A stretch of 64,000 bases of DNA from Macadamia tetraphylla (GCA_022985045.1 CM040961.1:19016584-19080583); one strand, 5' to 3'. Shown: positions 34,990 to 47,113, counted from the first letter of the stretch. Made by a program: numbers and translations. Notes: a model not told the origin generated them from the letters alone.

Positions 34990-36513
34990 ATGGCTACTTG
35001 TTCTGCACGAGGAAGCCCTTCTGTTGCTGCCACAATGCTACTTCTTTTTGGGCTCCTAATGTCTACCTTAGACATAACAGGTCTCTCTCTCTCTCTCTCT
35101 CTGTGAAAATAGTGAAGGTAGCAACTTTGCTCAGTGCAAGCAAACTTTGAAGGGCTCATAGCCAAAGAAATAGAATAATTCATTCCCCCTTTTCACAAAT
35201 ATCTTCGAAGATTTGTATTTTATAAAATACTTTTCAAGATTCTATTTCTTTACCTATGAGCTTGGAAAATTTTTTGTTGTTACCCAAGTTGCAGTCAAGT
35301 AGCTGCAACCCCTGTTAGCAACCAAAGAAGTGGAATAATTCCCTTCCCCAGAGGGTTCAAAAATACCCTCCTAGGTTTTTGTATTTTTCAAAATGCCCTT
35401 TAAGATTCTATTTCTTTTACTGCAACTTGGGGAGCAGCTAAATTTCGTTCACAAGCCCAGATACGTAATATGAAAGTCCCTGCAACATGGGTAGTAGCAA
35501 AATTTCACTTTAGTCTCAATTCTCATCACATCAGACTAATTTTCTGTCGATCTAATGCAGGGGCACAAACAGGGGTTTGTTATGGGATGAATGGAAACAA
35601 TTTACCATCTAAACAAGAAGTGGTGGCTCTCTACAAATCCAAAAATATCCAAAGGATGAGACTCTATGATCCAAACAAAGAAGCTCTCCAAGCTCTTAGA
35701 GGCTCCAACATTGGACTCATATTGGGTGTCCCAAATGATGCCCTTCAAGGCATAGCAACCAGTACTTCCACAGCAAATAATTGGGTAAAAACAAATGTGG
35801 TAGCCTACTCATCTAATGTCAAATTCCGGTATATCGCCGTGGGCAACGAAGTCAGTCCGGTGAATGGCAATTCTCAATATGTTAACTTCGTTTTACCTGC
35901 CATTAAAAACATTCGCTCTGCAATTTCATCAGCTGGCCTGAACATCCCGGTGACCACTGCCATCGAAACTGGACTACTCAGCACCTCATACCCTCCATCC
36001 CAAGGTGCATTCAGAAGTGATGTAAGGTCATATATAGACCCAATTCTTGCTTTCCTTTCTCAAAATAAGTCTCCATTACTAGCAAATGTGTATCCATACT
36101 TCAGTTACAAATCCAACACTGCTTCCATCCAACTTTCCTATGCTTTGTTTACATCCACTTCAGTTGTGGTGCATGACCAATACAGTAATCTTGGATACAA
36201 AAACCTTTTTGATGCCCTTGTTGATGCTGTCTACTCTGCTATGGAGAAGGCAGGTGGTTCTAGTGTTGGACTTGTTGTATCAGAGAGTGGTTGGCCAACT
36301 GCAGGAGGTACTTCAACAACAGTAGCGAATGCAAAGACTTACAACAACAATCTGATTCAACATGTGAAGAGTGGCACTCCTAAGAAGCCTGGGTCTTTAG
36401 AGACTTATATCTTTGCCATGTTTGATGAGAACAATAAGAGTCCAGAGGAAGAGAAGCACTGGGGGATATTCAATCCAAATAAACAACCCAAATACCAAAT
36501 CAGCTTCTCTTAA
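34990..36513 (+). CDS. Beta-1,3-glucanase GLU4 (GH17)
   Basis: Intact, more diverged paralogue. Exon 1 is 34990-35080 and exon 2 is 35561-36513, with a phase-1 intron at the same place as in GLU1-3. The product is 347 residues. The signal peptide contains SVAATMLLLFGLLM, and the mature chain begins near AQTGVCYGMNG. The proton donor is in YIAVGNEVS and the nucleophile in LVVSESGWPTAG. It ends NKQPKYQISFS without a vacuolar tail. The 480-nt intron opens with a (CT)n tract and carries a repeat related to 41340-41510. Its promoter keeps the GACGTC block and the TATA box. Family function is beta-1,3-glucan hydrolysis in defence or callose turnover; the exact role cannot be told from sequence. Confidence 0.95.
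35140..35470 (+). repeat. Dispersed repeat in the GLU4 intron
   Basis: Words such as AGTAGCTGCAACCCCTGTTA, AAAGAAGTGGAATAATTC and ATTTTTCAAAATGCCCTTT recur in opposite orientation at 41340-41510, and a second degenerate copy precedes it within the intron (35140-35290). Probably a MITE family. Confidence 0.5.
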
Positions 36514-37349
36514 AGGGATTCAGTTGTGAGTATGTAGCCAGATGAATAAATAAAGGCTATAAGTCTCTCTCAAAGTGTTGGTGTATTAGCAATAATTCTA
36601 ATGGAGATGCATAAATAAAGACTAAAAGTTTTTCTCTGTGTTGGTGTATTAGCAATAACTCTGATAGTGCAATTAACCCCAAGTGGGTTGTTCAACTTAT
36701 CTATCTATAAAGTTTCTACCCCAATGTGAACTGCCAAGTGACATGAATAGTGGATAAGATTGCAATTCATTTGTCAGCAATGTCATGCCAACAATATTGC
36801 CCCCACAAATAAATGGATTAAGTTTTCCTCCATCCATAATGGGGATGTGAGGCTAAGATTATACTTCGGGTTCATCATAAATTTTCAAAAATACCCTTCT
36901 TCATTTCAATTAAAGGAATAGATAGGGTAAAAAAGAGATTCTATTTTCACCATGTGTGAAAACTGGAGAGAAACTGGATCCTAAATAAATTGAAAAATGA
37001 AAAAAAATCTGGGTACAACCCTAGGCCCAGCTTGGGCTAATTTTATAACCTTAATTCAATTATACCCCACCTTCTGCATATCCATGAATCTCTATGATAA
37101 TCTGACCGCTATTGTGTAGGTTCCCCGTAGTTCTAATTTTTCAAAACATTATATTACTATTTGAGTTGAAATTTGATATGTCGAATGCCTTGAGTCTACA
37201 TCAACAAAATTTAGATCGTGATAAATATTTGGACAACTTAGGAAGGCCTTCCTATGTGAGCTGCATAAGATACAAATAAACCTTTTGTATCAATGACGAC
37301 ATACTTTTTTTTGGCCTATCTATCTAATAGTAGCAAAATCATCCTTTGT

Positions 37350-37437
37350 AGTGAGTGCAGTGAGCATCGGATGGCCTAGAGGATCTCGGGACAAGTGCCG
37401 GATGCTTTCAGCCATCCAATGCATCACTGCACTCACT
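37350..37437. repeat. Hairpin with 26-bp stem and 35-nt loop
   Basis: AGTGAGTGCAGTGAGCATCG (then GATGGC) pairs with the right arm 37411-37437, with one bulge and one mismatch. Pairing stops at both ends. It could be a tiny MITE or a small-RNA precursor. Confidence 0.55.
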
Positions 37438-38354
37438 GTATCCATGAGTCTTTATTTCACTATCTTGAATCTTTCGTAGTAAATTAATTTGGACTTGTAA
37501 CTTCTTCTTCTTCTTTTCATTTTCTTTTTATAAGATACTTTTATGATGTTATGCTCATATATTAATTTTAAATAGGTCATTTTGCTTTGTTTTATCATTA
37601 TGAGAGTTCGCCTTAGCTAATCCAAACCAGGAAAACCTAAGCTTGATGGGCTTAAAATTTTTAAATTGGTTGGGTTGGGTTGAGACTGAGCTTCCAATTC
37701 CTAGAACTCAAATTGGGCTTGGGCTACCTTCCAATCTGCAAGTGCCATCCCCAGTTGCAGCTGATGCATGAAATAAAGAAGGATTTTGTTTGATGAAGAA
37801 TAAGAAGGAGAAGAAAATGAGAGGGAATGGATCCTACATGGAATTTCTCGTTAATAAGGTGAGAAGTGAGAACTAACATACATCTTGAACAAATTTGCAA
37901 ATCATATAATTTGCCTAAAGGCTGGGGATTGCTACCTAGTTGTGTGGCCATTGCGCTAGCCCAGGGATCAATTAGGGCAGGGTGGTCTGAGTATAAGGGC
38001 ACATGAGCAAGTAGGGTTCTTTTTTCCTTAATCTAAATACCTTAGTGGTTAGGAATTAGGATAAAGAGTTTATTCCCACCTGCCTAACCAGCTACCCCCT
38101 AATATTATATGATTTATTTAGCCCAATTATTAAGTACAATTAGACCCAGACCCAGCCCCAGCCCCCCAGCCCAGCCCCAGCCCACCTTTGGCTTGTTTCC
38201 TTTATCTACCAAAGGCCCATGAATTTAGAAACGAAAATGGCCGAAAGCTCAATCACTCAAAAAGAGAAAAAGATCCCAATTGAAACCCTCAATCACTCAA
38301 AAAGCTCTCTCCTTCATTCAACTGAACTCGTCTTAGAATATGGTGCAATTAGTG

Positions 38355-38530
38355 AGATAGAATCCGCTCCTCATATGATCACCAGGTTGTATCCAACCTG
38401 GTCAGTATTTGACATCTGTCCCACCTTTTGCCATTACAAGGATAATAAGGGGTATTTTTTAGAACAAAATGGACAGATGTCGGATGCTGGCTCGTATGAC
38501 CAGGTGATCATATGAGAAGCTGATCCGTTT
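38355..38530. mobile_element. Fold-back MITE (CTCATATGATCACC arms)
   Basis: CCGCTCCTCATATGATCACC on the left pairs with GGTGATCATATGAGAAGC on the right. A second inner pair, GACATCTGTCC and GGACAGATGTC, extends the fold. The predicted 98-codon ORF here is a by-product. Confidence 0.6.
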
Positions 38531-38907
38531 TCGCAATATTAGTTAGGAAGAAAGAACACTACCCAATAGTAAGACCACAGTGAAGATGCATGCGTGCCTC
38601 TTCCATTGGTTGCGGGTGCTGATGCATACATGCACTAATGGGTAGCGTTCTCTCTTGATAATTAGCTTATAATATGGTGTGCCTCTCAGTGTTCATGCTA
38701 GCAAAACCCTTTTCAATAGGAAGCTTGTATAGCACTTGAAGGAGCTTAATGAGCACAAAAGCATGGGGATATCTGTGTTAAGGAGGAGACAAAGCGATCC
38801 CTTCCTCTCAAGGTAGGATTAAGTATCTGCATCCAATTCTTAATTTGTTATCTTTGCATATAGCTGGGACAGGAGATAGCGTGGGAATCACTCACACCAA
38901 TCACAAA

Positions 38908-38915
38908 TATAAATA
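38908..38915 (+). promoter_or_regulatory. TATA box of the lysine-rich gene
   Basis: TATAAATA about 89 bp upstream of the ATG. Confidence 0.5.
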
Positions 38916-38996
38916 TATTCAATCTCTATACCTCCTTAACTCTCTAAACCTTCAAGAGCTCCAGAACCCATCAAGAGTCCAAAAAATTACGAAGCC

Positions 38997-39555
38997 ATGG
39001 GGTCAGAACGCATTCAAGTCGAAGGAGAGATCCAGAAACATCTGGATCGAGAAGTGAGAGACATGATCTCTGCTCTAACCCACCGCATCTCAGAGCTTCA
39101 GCGCACTACCAATAATGTCAGCAAGTCTGGGTCGAGCCAACCCCGTGCCGTCGACGAGGATGATGATGAAGTCAAGCCACAAGTGATTACACTCGCCGGA
39201 AGTAATACCGGAGCGACAATGCGAACCGGAGGAAGGGAAGAGATATCTGATCAGCCTCTCAGCCTTCCATGGGGAGAAGAGGAGGAGATGAGTACCTACG
39301 TGAACAGTAATTTCCAAGCCATTAATAACTCACTCGTTTTTGGTGGGAGCTACAACTCCAACGATCCTGGTGTCCATATGGACATTGATGACTATAGTGA
39401 TCTTCAAGAGCATCATCATCATCATGAGGGGCACAAGAAGCCCAAGAAGAAGAAGCCTGAAAAGAAGGAAAAGAAGGACAAAAAGGAAAAGAAGGAAAAG
39501 AAAGAAAAGAAGAATGCTTCAGGGTCCTCCGTAAGCCAGGAAGACCATTCTGATT

Positions 39556-39557
<2 letters not shown>
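38997..39557 (+). CDS. Small charged protein with lysine-rich tail, function unknown
   Basis: Intronless gene for 186 residues. The start GCCATGG is a good plant initiation context, and a TATA box lies upstream. The N-terminal third (residues 1-40) is a probable amphipathic helix or coiled coil (EVRDMISALTHRISELQR). The middle is acidic and polar (DEDDDE near residue 54; LPWGEEEEM), with a HHHHH run near residue 138. The C-terminal 45 residues are built of KKEKK/KKDKK repeats, possibly a nuclear or nucleolar signal or RNA-binding tail. No domain recognised. A (CT)n microsatellite begins right after the stop codon. Support for a real gene is the start context, length, sensible composition and lack of overlap with anything else. 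Confidence 0.72.

Positions 39558-39588
<31 letters not shown>
39556..39588 (+). repeat. (CT)n microsatellite in the 3' UTR
   Basis: About 15 CT units beginning within a few bases of the TAA of the lysine-rich gene. Confidence 0.9.
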
Positions 39589-39594
<6 letters not shown>

Positions 39595-39826
39595 CCCATC
39601 ACTAGTATGGTCCTGTCATTATGTGTTCATGTTTACTGGGTAACTGGTTTTGGATTAAGTTTTTTTTTTTAATGAAAATAAAAGATATAATTAGATAAAT
39701 AAATAAAATATAATGTACAATAAGACCTAGTAGTTATTTTATTTTTTTGGTAGAGCCATAAGAGTTCTTGATGTACTCTTCTATCATTATTCATTAGTAG
39801 CTTTGGCCATATATTTTCAGTTTAAC

Positions 39827-40407
39827 GTTATACGTAAGGGTGTCAATTTCAAACCAAAACCGAATACCAAAACTGAAATTTGAGTCGAATTAATCGGATT
39901 GAAACCGAATCAAATTTATTTGGTTCAAATTCTGTTTCAATATGTGAGCATGCTATTCGGTTCGGCTCGATTTTTGTTTAGGGTGTTAAAACCATCGGTT
40001 CAAACTAAAACCGAATTGAATTGCTCTTATCATTCAAGAGTGTTTATTGCAAGCTCTTCTTTTTTTATTTTTTAATGTGGTAAGTGTTTTTTGCAATTTA
40101 TAATCACATATTTATAAGGTAAGATAATTTTGGAGCTAACAATGGCCATAAAACCCATGACTTGAGCCCATTATGGCTTTTGATCCATCACAGTCATGGT
40201 TCAAAAGTGGAACCATTTTCATAACTGAATTAAAACTGCATATCAGAATCGAATTGGAATCGAAACTGAACCGAGCCTAATTGAATAAGTTTGAATATCT
40301 AAATATGGAATCGAGTCAATTCTCGGTTCGGTTATGATCCACCTTATCATCATTTAGAATTGAACCAAATAATCGAAACTGAACCGATTGACATCCTTAG
40401 TTATACC
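39827..40407. mobile_element. hAT-type MITE, 565 bp, with 8-bp target duplication
   Basis: Terminal inverted repeats TAAGGGTGTCAAT and ATTGACATCCTTA (one mismatch in 13) at 39835 and 40399. They are flanked by GTTATACG (39827-39834) and GTTATACC (40400-40407), an 8-bp duplication with one mismatch, typical of hAT elements. The interior is rich in GAACCGAAT-like words; no transposase. Confidence 0.8.
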
Positions 40408-43400
40408 TTGTGGGTTTGGGTTCAATCCCAATTCATTTTTTGGGCTGAAGCCTGAGTCAAACCGGTTCAAACCGAGGTTTTATCAATTTTGTAATGCCCC
40501 AAAAGGTACATCATTCAAATTAATACGTGATCTTAATGCAATATTTCAAAGAGCTGCTATTGTCCACTCTTTCTTTTCCATTTTTTTTTTTTTTAATGTA
40601 TGTGTTGGGAGAGGGGAATGTGTGTGTGTGTGTGTGTGTGGAAGGGGCATGGGGTCACTTTCAAAGAGGAGAGAGAGAGACCAGGTTCTCTGTCAGTGTG
40701 CCAAATGTGGATTGCGCGACCAAACGCTATTAGTTGTGGATGAGGATCCAAGTCTGGGAGAGAGGGTGATACAAGCTAGACACCTCAATAGCTTTGCCAG
40801 CCTTTTTGCATTCCATATGTATCCAAATTTATTTATGAGAAAAGGCTGTGCATGATAGCGCTAAGCCAGCAATGTTTGTAGGAAAATTAACGTTGTGCCC
40901 AACCACTCTCTTTATTTATACCATCATATATTTTTGGGATGTCAAAAATCTTCTATATATATTATTTTTAGAATAACAGAATCTCTTTCTACCATAAAAA
41001 AAAAAAAGGATAAGAGAATCTCTTAATACTATTCTTCCATTCCTTCCCACTTTAATGGTAATTTGATTTTTTTTTTGAAAAACGTATTTTAAGAAACTAT
41101 TTAATGATACAAATTAAACATTTAAATTAAGAGAAAAACATATTAGAAGGGCAAGTGTTTACTGTCCAAGACTGCCCTTACACCTAGACACAAGGGCGCA
41201 TGAATCCCAAAGGCACAATGGTCATTTTGTGCCCTTGTGTCTGGCACAAGAGTCACTCCCGGATAAAAAACTTTGTCCTTAAAAAGATATATGATCTATG
41301 CCGAGTATTCTCTATGGGGACTTGTGAGAATGAACTTAGTTATTTCCCGGGTTGCAACTACGCCAAAGAAATGGAATGTAAAAGAGTATTTTGAAAAATA
41401 TTATAACCTAAGAGGGTATTGAACCCTAAGGAAAAATGAATTATTTCATTTCTTTGGTTTCTAACAGGGATTATAGCCAAGTAGCTGTAACCCGAGTAAC
41501 AGCCAAATTTTTTCTTACTTGTGGCCCCTGTGCCAATCACAGGGGAATTGTAAAAAGGGGTCTAAAGGAGAAATTGGATATAATTTCCTAATTTAATTTT
41601 AATCTATATCTTATCTCCAATTAGAATATCTCTCATCCCATATTCTATTTTTGGTTGAAATCTCTTCCCATATTCACATCTCTACATCTTTATCTTTTCC
41701 TCTTCCATGTTTCCAAGAGCCCTAACTACTTAAAATCTCCATCTTCTAAACTTTCTTAAATACTTTTCTTATTTCTATATACAAATCTTTACCCCCAAAC
41801 TTTCTATTTATATCACTCAGCTCTTAAACTCTCTCTATCTATTTTCTTCAGTCTCTCTTTGTTTCTTTCTACATATGTCCATGCTCTTTGAACAAGAGAT
41901 GGAAAGCTTTCTAAGGTGAGTGACCTCTTCTTTTTTCTAAACCACAGTGTCGGTTGGTTGGAGAGGAGGAGTCTTAGTGGGTAGATGATAAAGCCGAGTT
42001 TGTATCTATTAAAGGGCTTGTATCCCATTTTTACAATATTTGGCTCATACCCTGGAATTTTAATTGTGACAGCTTTAAAACAAAAACAAGGTTGAATGTA
42101 CATTTATAGCACAAGCTATGCTAATGCTTCAGTATATTCTCTCTTTAAACCAATAGCTTATACAGAACAGTATCAGTGCAGAGATCAGTATTAATACGAT
42201 ACCGATATGATGGTGGGAGCAAAAAAATGATCTTTTTTTTTTTAAATTACACCCGACAACAATCTGATAAGGACTCGATTCATATCGATTGAGATTGATA
42301 CAAACACCAATTTTGATACCTATAACTTTGGGATCATAAGGGTATTTATGTCAGATAAAAAGAGTTGGAGAGAAAATAGAATCAGTCTTAATATAACAAT
42401 TCAAAATTCAATAGCACTAAGGATATTAAAACTAAGAGAGAGAGTTGGACTAGCTACTAGTTTTTCGAGAGTTGGTTGTTCAACCATTGGAAGGGCTGGG
42501 ATAAAAAAGGCATAACCGCTTAAGGGTCATTTCTAAAAGAGAGAGAGAGACACACAAGCTTGACACCTAGTGCCAGAGCATGTAAAACATGTATATAATT
42601 GGATACAAATTCGGATAGTGATATTTCCTTTGGAATTATATTGAAGAATATGGATATTTAGTAAGAAAATCAATAGTAACCAGTAGCACGAATTATATAT
42701 AAATTTCTATAAAACAAAATAAAAACCAATATATGTTTGGACCGGACTTTCTTCACCCACAGGAAAGGTTAATTAAATCTATTAAAGTTGCCATATGTAT
42801 TTAGTTTAGCCTTATGTCATTGTGGCTCTGGGTCAGCCCAGCTTATCTTTTGGACTGAAGCCTGTGTTGAAACGGTTCACATTAAAATTAAAGATGTAGA
42901 TTAAGGGGTTGAATCTGGATCAGATGTTATTAGATTTGGATATCACTTGACTGAATATGGATACCCTTAAATGGGAATGGATAAAATTTAATTTAAATTT
43001 TCGATTATTCAATTACATACTTAGACCTTCTTTGCTCCAAGTCCCGATGGACACAATTCGTTCTCAATCCATGTCTATTAATTGTCAGAGCTATTTTCTT
43101 CATTTTCCATTACTTGTCAATTTTGAATATTCTCATAATCACTAGCTACTTAATTTTTATTACTAGTTGAACATCTATTTAATACGAATATTAATTGAAT
43201 TTGAATTATCGATTATCCATTTACGTCCCTATTTATGGGTTTGTGTTTGAATTTAGGTCTACCACAACTTATTTTCTGGGCTGAAAACTTCCGAATCAGT
43301 TCAAACTGAATCCTTCACATTAAAATCCACACTCAATCTAAAACAAAATGCAAAATAGGAAAGGTTTTATCTGTTAGGTAGTGTCCCCAAGGAAAAATAT

Positions 43401-43980
43401 ATGGGCTTAATTCTATATATAAAAAAATAAAAAATAAAAACTGCTATTGTCCACTCTCTCCCCCTTTCTTTTTTAAGGTAAACGTCTTTGTGTTTCTTAG
43501 GCTGTCTTTGTGGTCACCCGGGGATCTCACCACACCAAAAACTACTTCTATGTATATATTTTAGGACATGAAAAACTTCTATACATATAAATATATCTAC
43601 ATTTCTTTTAAGATAAGAGAATCTCCAATACTTTTACCACAAAAAGAAAAAATAAATAAACGATATAGAAATAAAAAAGGCTTTAGTTTGATTTTGGTTA
43701 TACATTTGGTTTGATTCAAGGTACAAAATGTAGAAATGAAACACATTTTAGAAATTAAAACTGAACTGATTCAGTTTAATTTGATTTTTTTTTTTTCAGA
43801 TTCATATTGGGTTAATTATTCAGTTTCATATAAAGTTTAGGCCCTATTGTAAGCGTTTGGACCAAATTTTACATCTTCACTAAAAGAAAATATATTATTT
43901 GTTAGGTTTATGATCCACCAAACTTCTATCAAATATTAAAAATGAATAGAATTTATCATCTAAATTGATTAAAATAATAA
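40408..43980. other. Repeat-rich intergenic stretch
   Basis: No gene supported. Contains (TG)n at 40618-40640, a stem AGACACAAGGGC/GCCCTTGTGTCT (about 41175-41253), a copy of the GLU4-intron repeat in opposite orientation (41340-41510), and diffuse AT-rich DNA. The 155-codon frame at 40388-40855 crosses the hAT end and the microsatellite and is not credible. Confidence 0.5.
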
Positions 43981-43982
43981 AA

Positions 43983-44716
43983 CGCTTGGTAGTCATTCAG
44001 TTTCAGAAACGATGTTCCGTGTCAAAAATAGAATTTTCAATTTCTGTATCAAAATGTCGTTTTAAAACAAAAACAAAAAAAAAAAAAAACTGGTGTTTAG
44101 TGAACTTGTTTCAGGAACGATTACCTAGTTGTTCATTTTTTCCTTCCTTTTTTTTTTTTGGGGGGGGGGGTGGATGAACGAAATCGAAATGATAGAACAT
44201 GGTTTCGTCGTTCCATCATTTTGTGTTTCTAGCATTTTTTTTCCCTTTCGATTCTAAAAAAATTGAAAAACACTAAGGCTACGTTTGGTATTCATCCAGA
44301 AAAAAAAAACATTACTTTCTATGGGAACAAGAAAACATAATAAAGCGTTTGGTGTCAACTTGATGTTTTTAGATTTTTTTGGAATGAAAAGGGAAAAAAA
44401 AAAGAGCTCAAAATGCAAAATGATGGAACGACAAAACTTTGTTCTGTCATTTCGGTTTTGTTCTAAGAAAAAAAAAAATGAATAACTATGATAATCATTC
44501 CTGAAACAAGTTCACCAAATACAATTTTTTTTTTTTAATCGGCATTTTGACATAGAAACTGAAAATTATGTTTTTGGACATAAAATTCGTTTTTGGAACT
44601 GAATGACTACCAAACACAGCTTAAGTTGACATCAAACGGCAAACGCTTTATTCTGTTTTTTTGTTCCCATAGAACAGAAAAGCGTCATTTTCTAGATGAC
44701 TACCAAACACATCCTA
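43983..44716. mobile_element. Two interleaved fold-back MITEs
   Basis: Four arms in the order A (43983-44135), B (44278-44363), A' (44482-44620), B' (44621-44716). A pairs with A' (GGTAGTCATTCAG with CTGAATGACTACC) and B pairs with B' (TTCTATGGGAACAA with TTGTTCCCATAGAA). All outer ends are variants of TGTTTGGTAGTCAT, so both belong to one family. Confidence 0.7.
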
Positions 44717-45817
44717 ACTATACCTAGTTCTTTATTCGGTTTGAAAATAGGTATTTTGATTCAATTTTTTCAGTCAAACCGAATCAAATTAATTTATTTC
44801 GATTCAATTCGATTCGGTTTTAAACCGCCGATTACGGTTTGGTTTAATTTGACTTTTTGCCCCTTGAAAAAAAAAAAAAAATGAAGTACCTATTTAATGT
44901 TAGGAATTAAATGTTTCAAATTAGGAAAAAAGTATTAAATAGGTATATCAGTATATTTACATTTTAGGAGATTTTAAAGGAAGCAAGTAAAATAGTGTGT
45001 TAGTATTAGATTTGGTAAGATCTTGAAGACTGAAACTATTTAAACGGCCAATTGTTTTGATTTCTTTTATTCTCACACCACTTCTTCCGTCCTCTTCAAA
45101 ACGTCTCTCTCTTCTTTTTCTCTGTTTTTTTTTTTTTTGTGGGGTGAGAATAGAAGAGGAGAAGCTGGTGCATAGATTTTTACAGAGGTATGTAAAAAAT
45201 TTCAAAGCTGTTTTTGAATGTTCTTAGTTTTTTTAATCATGGTTTGGGTTCTTTGATTATAGATTCCTGGTTTATTTCTTTGTTTTGATTTATATAAACA
45301 GAAATTTGCTTTGCCTAAAGCCCAGTGCTTCTTCTTCTTTTTTTTTTTTTGACTGTAATGGGTGTGTATGGATAGGTAGGATGGAATTTTCATCTTCTTC
45401 TTATCATGGTTAAAAATTAAAAGTGGGGTTCCCCTATTGTCTGTGTTAATCTGTTTAATCTCACAATTTAATTTGAAAATAGTTTTTCTCAGTGGTCCTT
45501 TGCAGTATGTATAGCTTGGTAGGATGGAATTTCCATTTTCCGATCATGGTGGCTAACACACATCCTAGCCGTTCATGTCACTTCCCATCTTTTCTCTTTT
45601 CTTTATTCTTGAAATTGAAAAAAAAATATTAATAAAAATCATTTGAACCTTTTTCTTTTTTGCTTTTTTATTTTTCTGATTTTATCAAGGTAATAGGTAT
45701 CGGACTTCATATCCGTTTCAACCAATATCAATATGAAACGATTGAAATCTGACCGTTATGGGATCTATTTCGAAAAAATGGCCCTTTTTTGGTCCGTACA
45801 TCAGATCCATAGTGAAT

Positions 45818-45954
45818 AGATCAGGTTCACATACGAAAATGTTCTCGTACGCCCCTGGTCTGTGGATTTAGAATCTATTAAATGAAGAGAGAGAAAATTG
45901 ATCCTAAATCCATGAATCATAGTCGTTCTCGTACGTGAACCTGATCCACTCCTA
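45818..45954. mobile_element. Small fold-back element
   Basis: AGATCAGGTTCACATACGA pairs with TCGTACGTGAACCTGATCC; an inner TTCTCGTACG occurs on both arms. About 140 bp, non-coding. Confidence 0.5.
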
Positions 45955-46332
45955 GATCCATATTGATATGTATCAAGTTTCTCGTTTTGAGGATTTGATA
46001 TGTATTGGTTGATTTGTCCATAGTTATCAACAATCCATTATCAAAAGAAAAGAAAATTATCAACAATTGACTTACCTTGTCAACATGTTTTCGGATTGAA
46101 TTCCTATGTGATACAGCACAGTGTTCGACGGTCGCGCGCAGCCCAGGGGATTTTTGGGCGTTATTTCTTGGCTTGTCATGAAAAGATTTATTTGGCCAAT
46201 CCCTTGGGTGCACGTGTATGCCCTCATTATATAAGAATCACAGCGTCCCAAGAGGATAAGCGTCCTCAGGTAGCATTAGTCAAAGTCATAACTGATTGTC
46301 AGTTAAAGAAATCTTACTGTCCCTACTTTGTA

Positions 46333-46648
46333 GGGAGCGGTTTCTGTGGGTAAGCGGTATAAGGAATCCACTTATGAGCAGTAATGAAACATTTTATAAT
46401 CAAAGGGTAGAGAAGTCATTTCAAGTGGAGGGAAGGAGAGAGTCCCAGGACGGATAGGAGGGATATTGTATCTATGGTTACGGATTTGTAGATCATACAG
46501 TTTGTGGGGAGCGGTTTCTGTGGGCAATCGGTATAAGTAACCCACCAATGAGCAGTAATGAAACAGTCTCATAATAAAGGGGTAGAAAAATCATTTCAAT
46601 TGGAGAGAGAGAGGAGGTGTCAGGAGAGATATTGTATCTATAGTTACA
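46333..46648 (+). repeat. Tandem direct duplication (about 174-bp unit)
   Basis: Both copies start GGGAGCGGTTTCTGTGGG and contain GAGCAGTAATGAAACA and GATATTGTATCTAT. The second copy is shortened. It lies upstream of the inositol transporter gene. Confidence 0.75.
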
Positions 46649-46713
46649 GATTATTTTTCATATTTTGATTGATGTGTAGAAATAAAAAAATAAAATTTAT
46701 AGTAGTCACAGCA

Positions 46714-46925
46714 AGAGATATCGGAAAATAATCCTCTGTTTTTCCTTGTTTTGCTACCTGCAGAAAATGACATGTGGACAACTTTAAGACCAACGCACCG
46801 AATGTAATAATCCTCACTCAACCTTGACTGTTGGATCCTCTGTTGTCCACGTGTCGTGTTCTGCAGGTAGCAAAACAAGGAAAAACAGGGATGAGAAAAA
46901 CAGAGGATTTTAATCCAGAGATATC
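46714..46925. mobile_element. Mutator-like MITE, 194 bp, with 9-bp target duplication
   Basis: Perfect 9-bp duplication AGAGATATC at 46714-46722 and 46917-46925. Long inverted arms: TTTTTCCTTGTTTTGCTACC on the left and GGTAGCAAAACAAGGAAAAA on the right, continuing to GACATGTGGAC and GTCCACGTGTC. The right arm has about 16 extra bases near its end. A 9-bp duplication with long terminal repeats fits MULE-derived MITEs. The right arm holds CCACGTGTC, a G-box/ABRE-like site, about 265 bp before the transporter ATG. Confidence 0.82.
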
Positions 46926-47113
46926 TTGAAAGGATTATATTTTGAGGGTTAATGAGCTACCCTTGTTTATTGTACTTAGATTAAGAACAAGCTCTCTCAA
47001 GCAATTTATTTACTCTTTGGATTTTTATTTTAACTCTCTCATGTAGGTCAGAGCCCCTTTATGCTTCTTTTTTTGGGGAGAACTTCTGGGTGTATTTTCT
47101 CAAATTTCACAAA

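Larger units (their letters stand above)
36514..38890. other. Intergenic between GLU4 and the lysine-rich gene
   Basis: No gene recognised apart from fold-back sequences described separately. Two partial direct repeats follow GLU4 (36540-36665: GTGTTGGTGTATTAGCAATAA occurs twice). A C-rich CCCAGCCCCAGCC run lies at 38145-38185. Confidence 0.5.

Noticed and set aside
40388..40855. 155-codon ORF
   Set aside because: It begins in the end of a hAT MITE and runs through poly(T) and (TG)n tracts; no protein-like segment.
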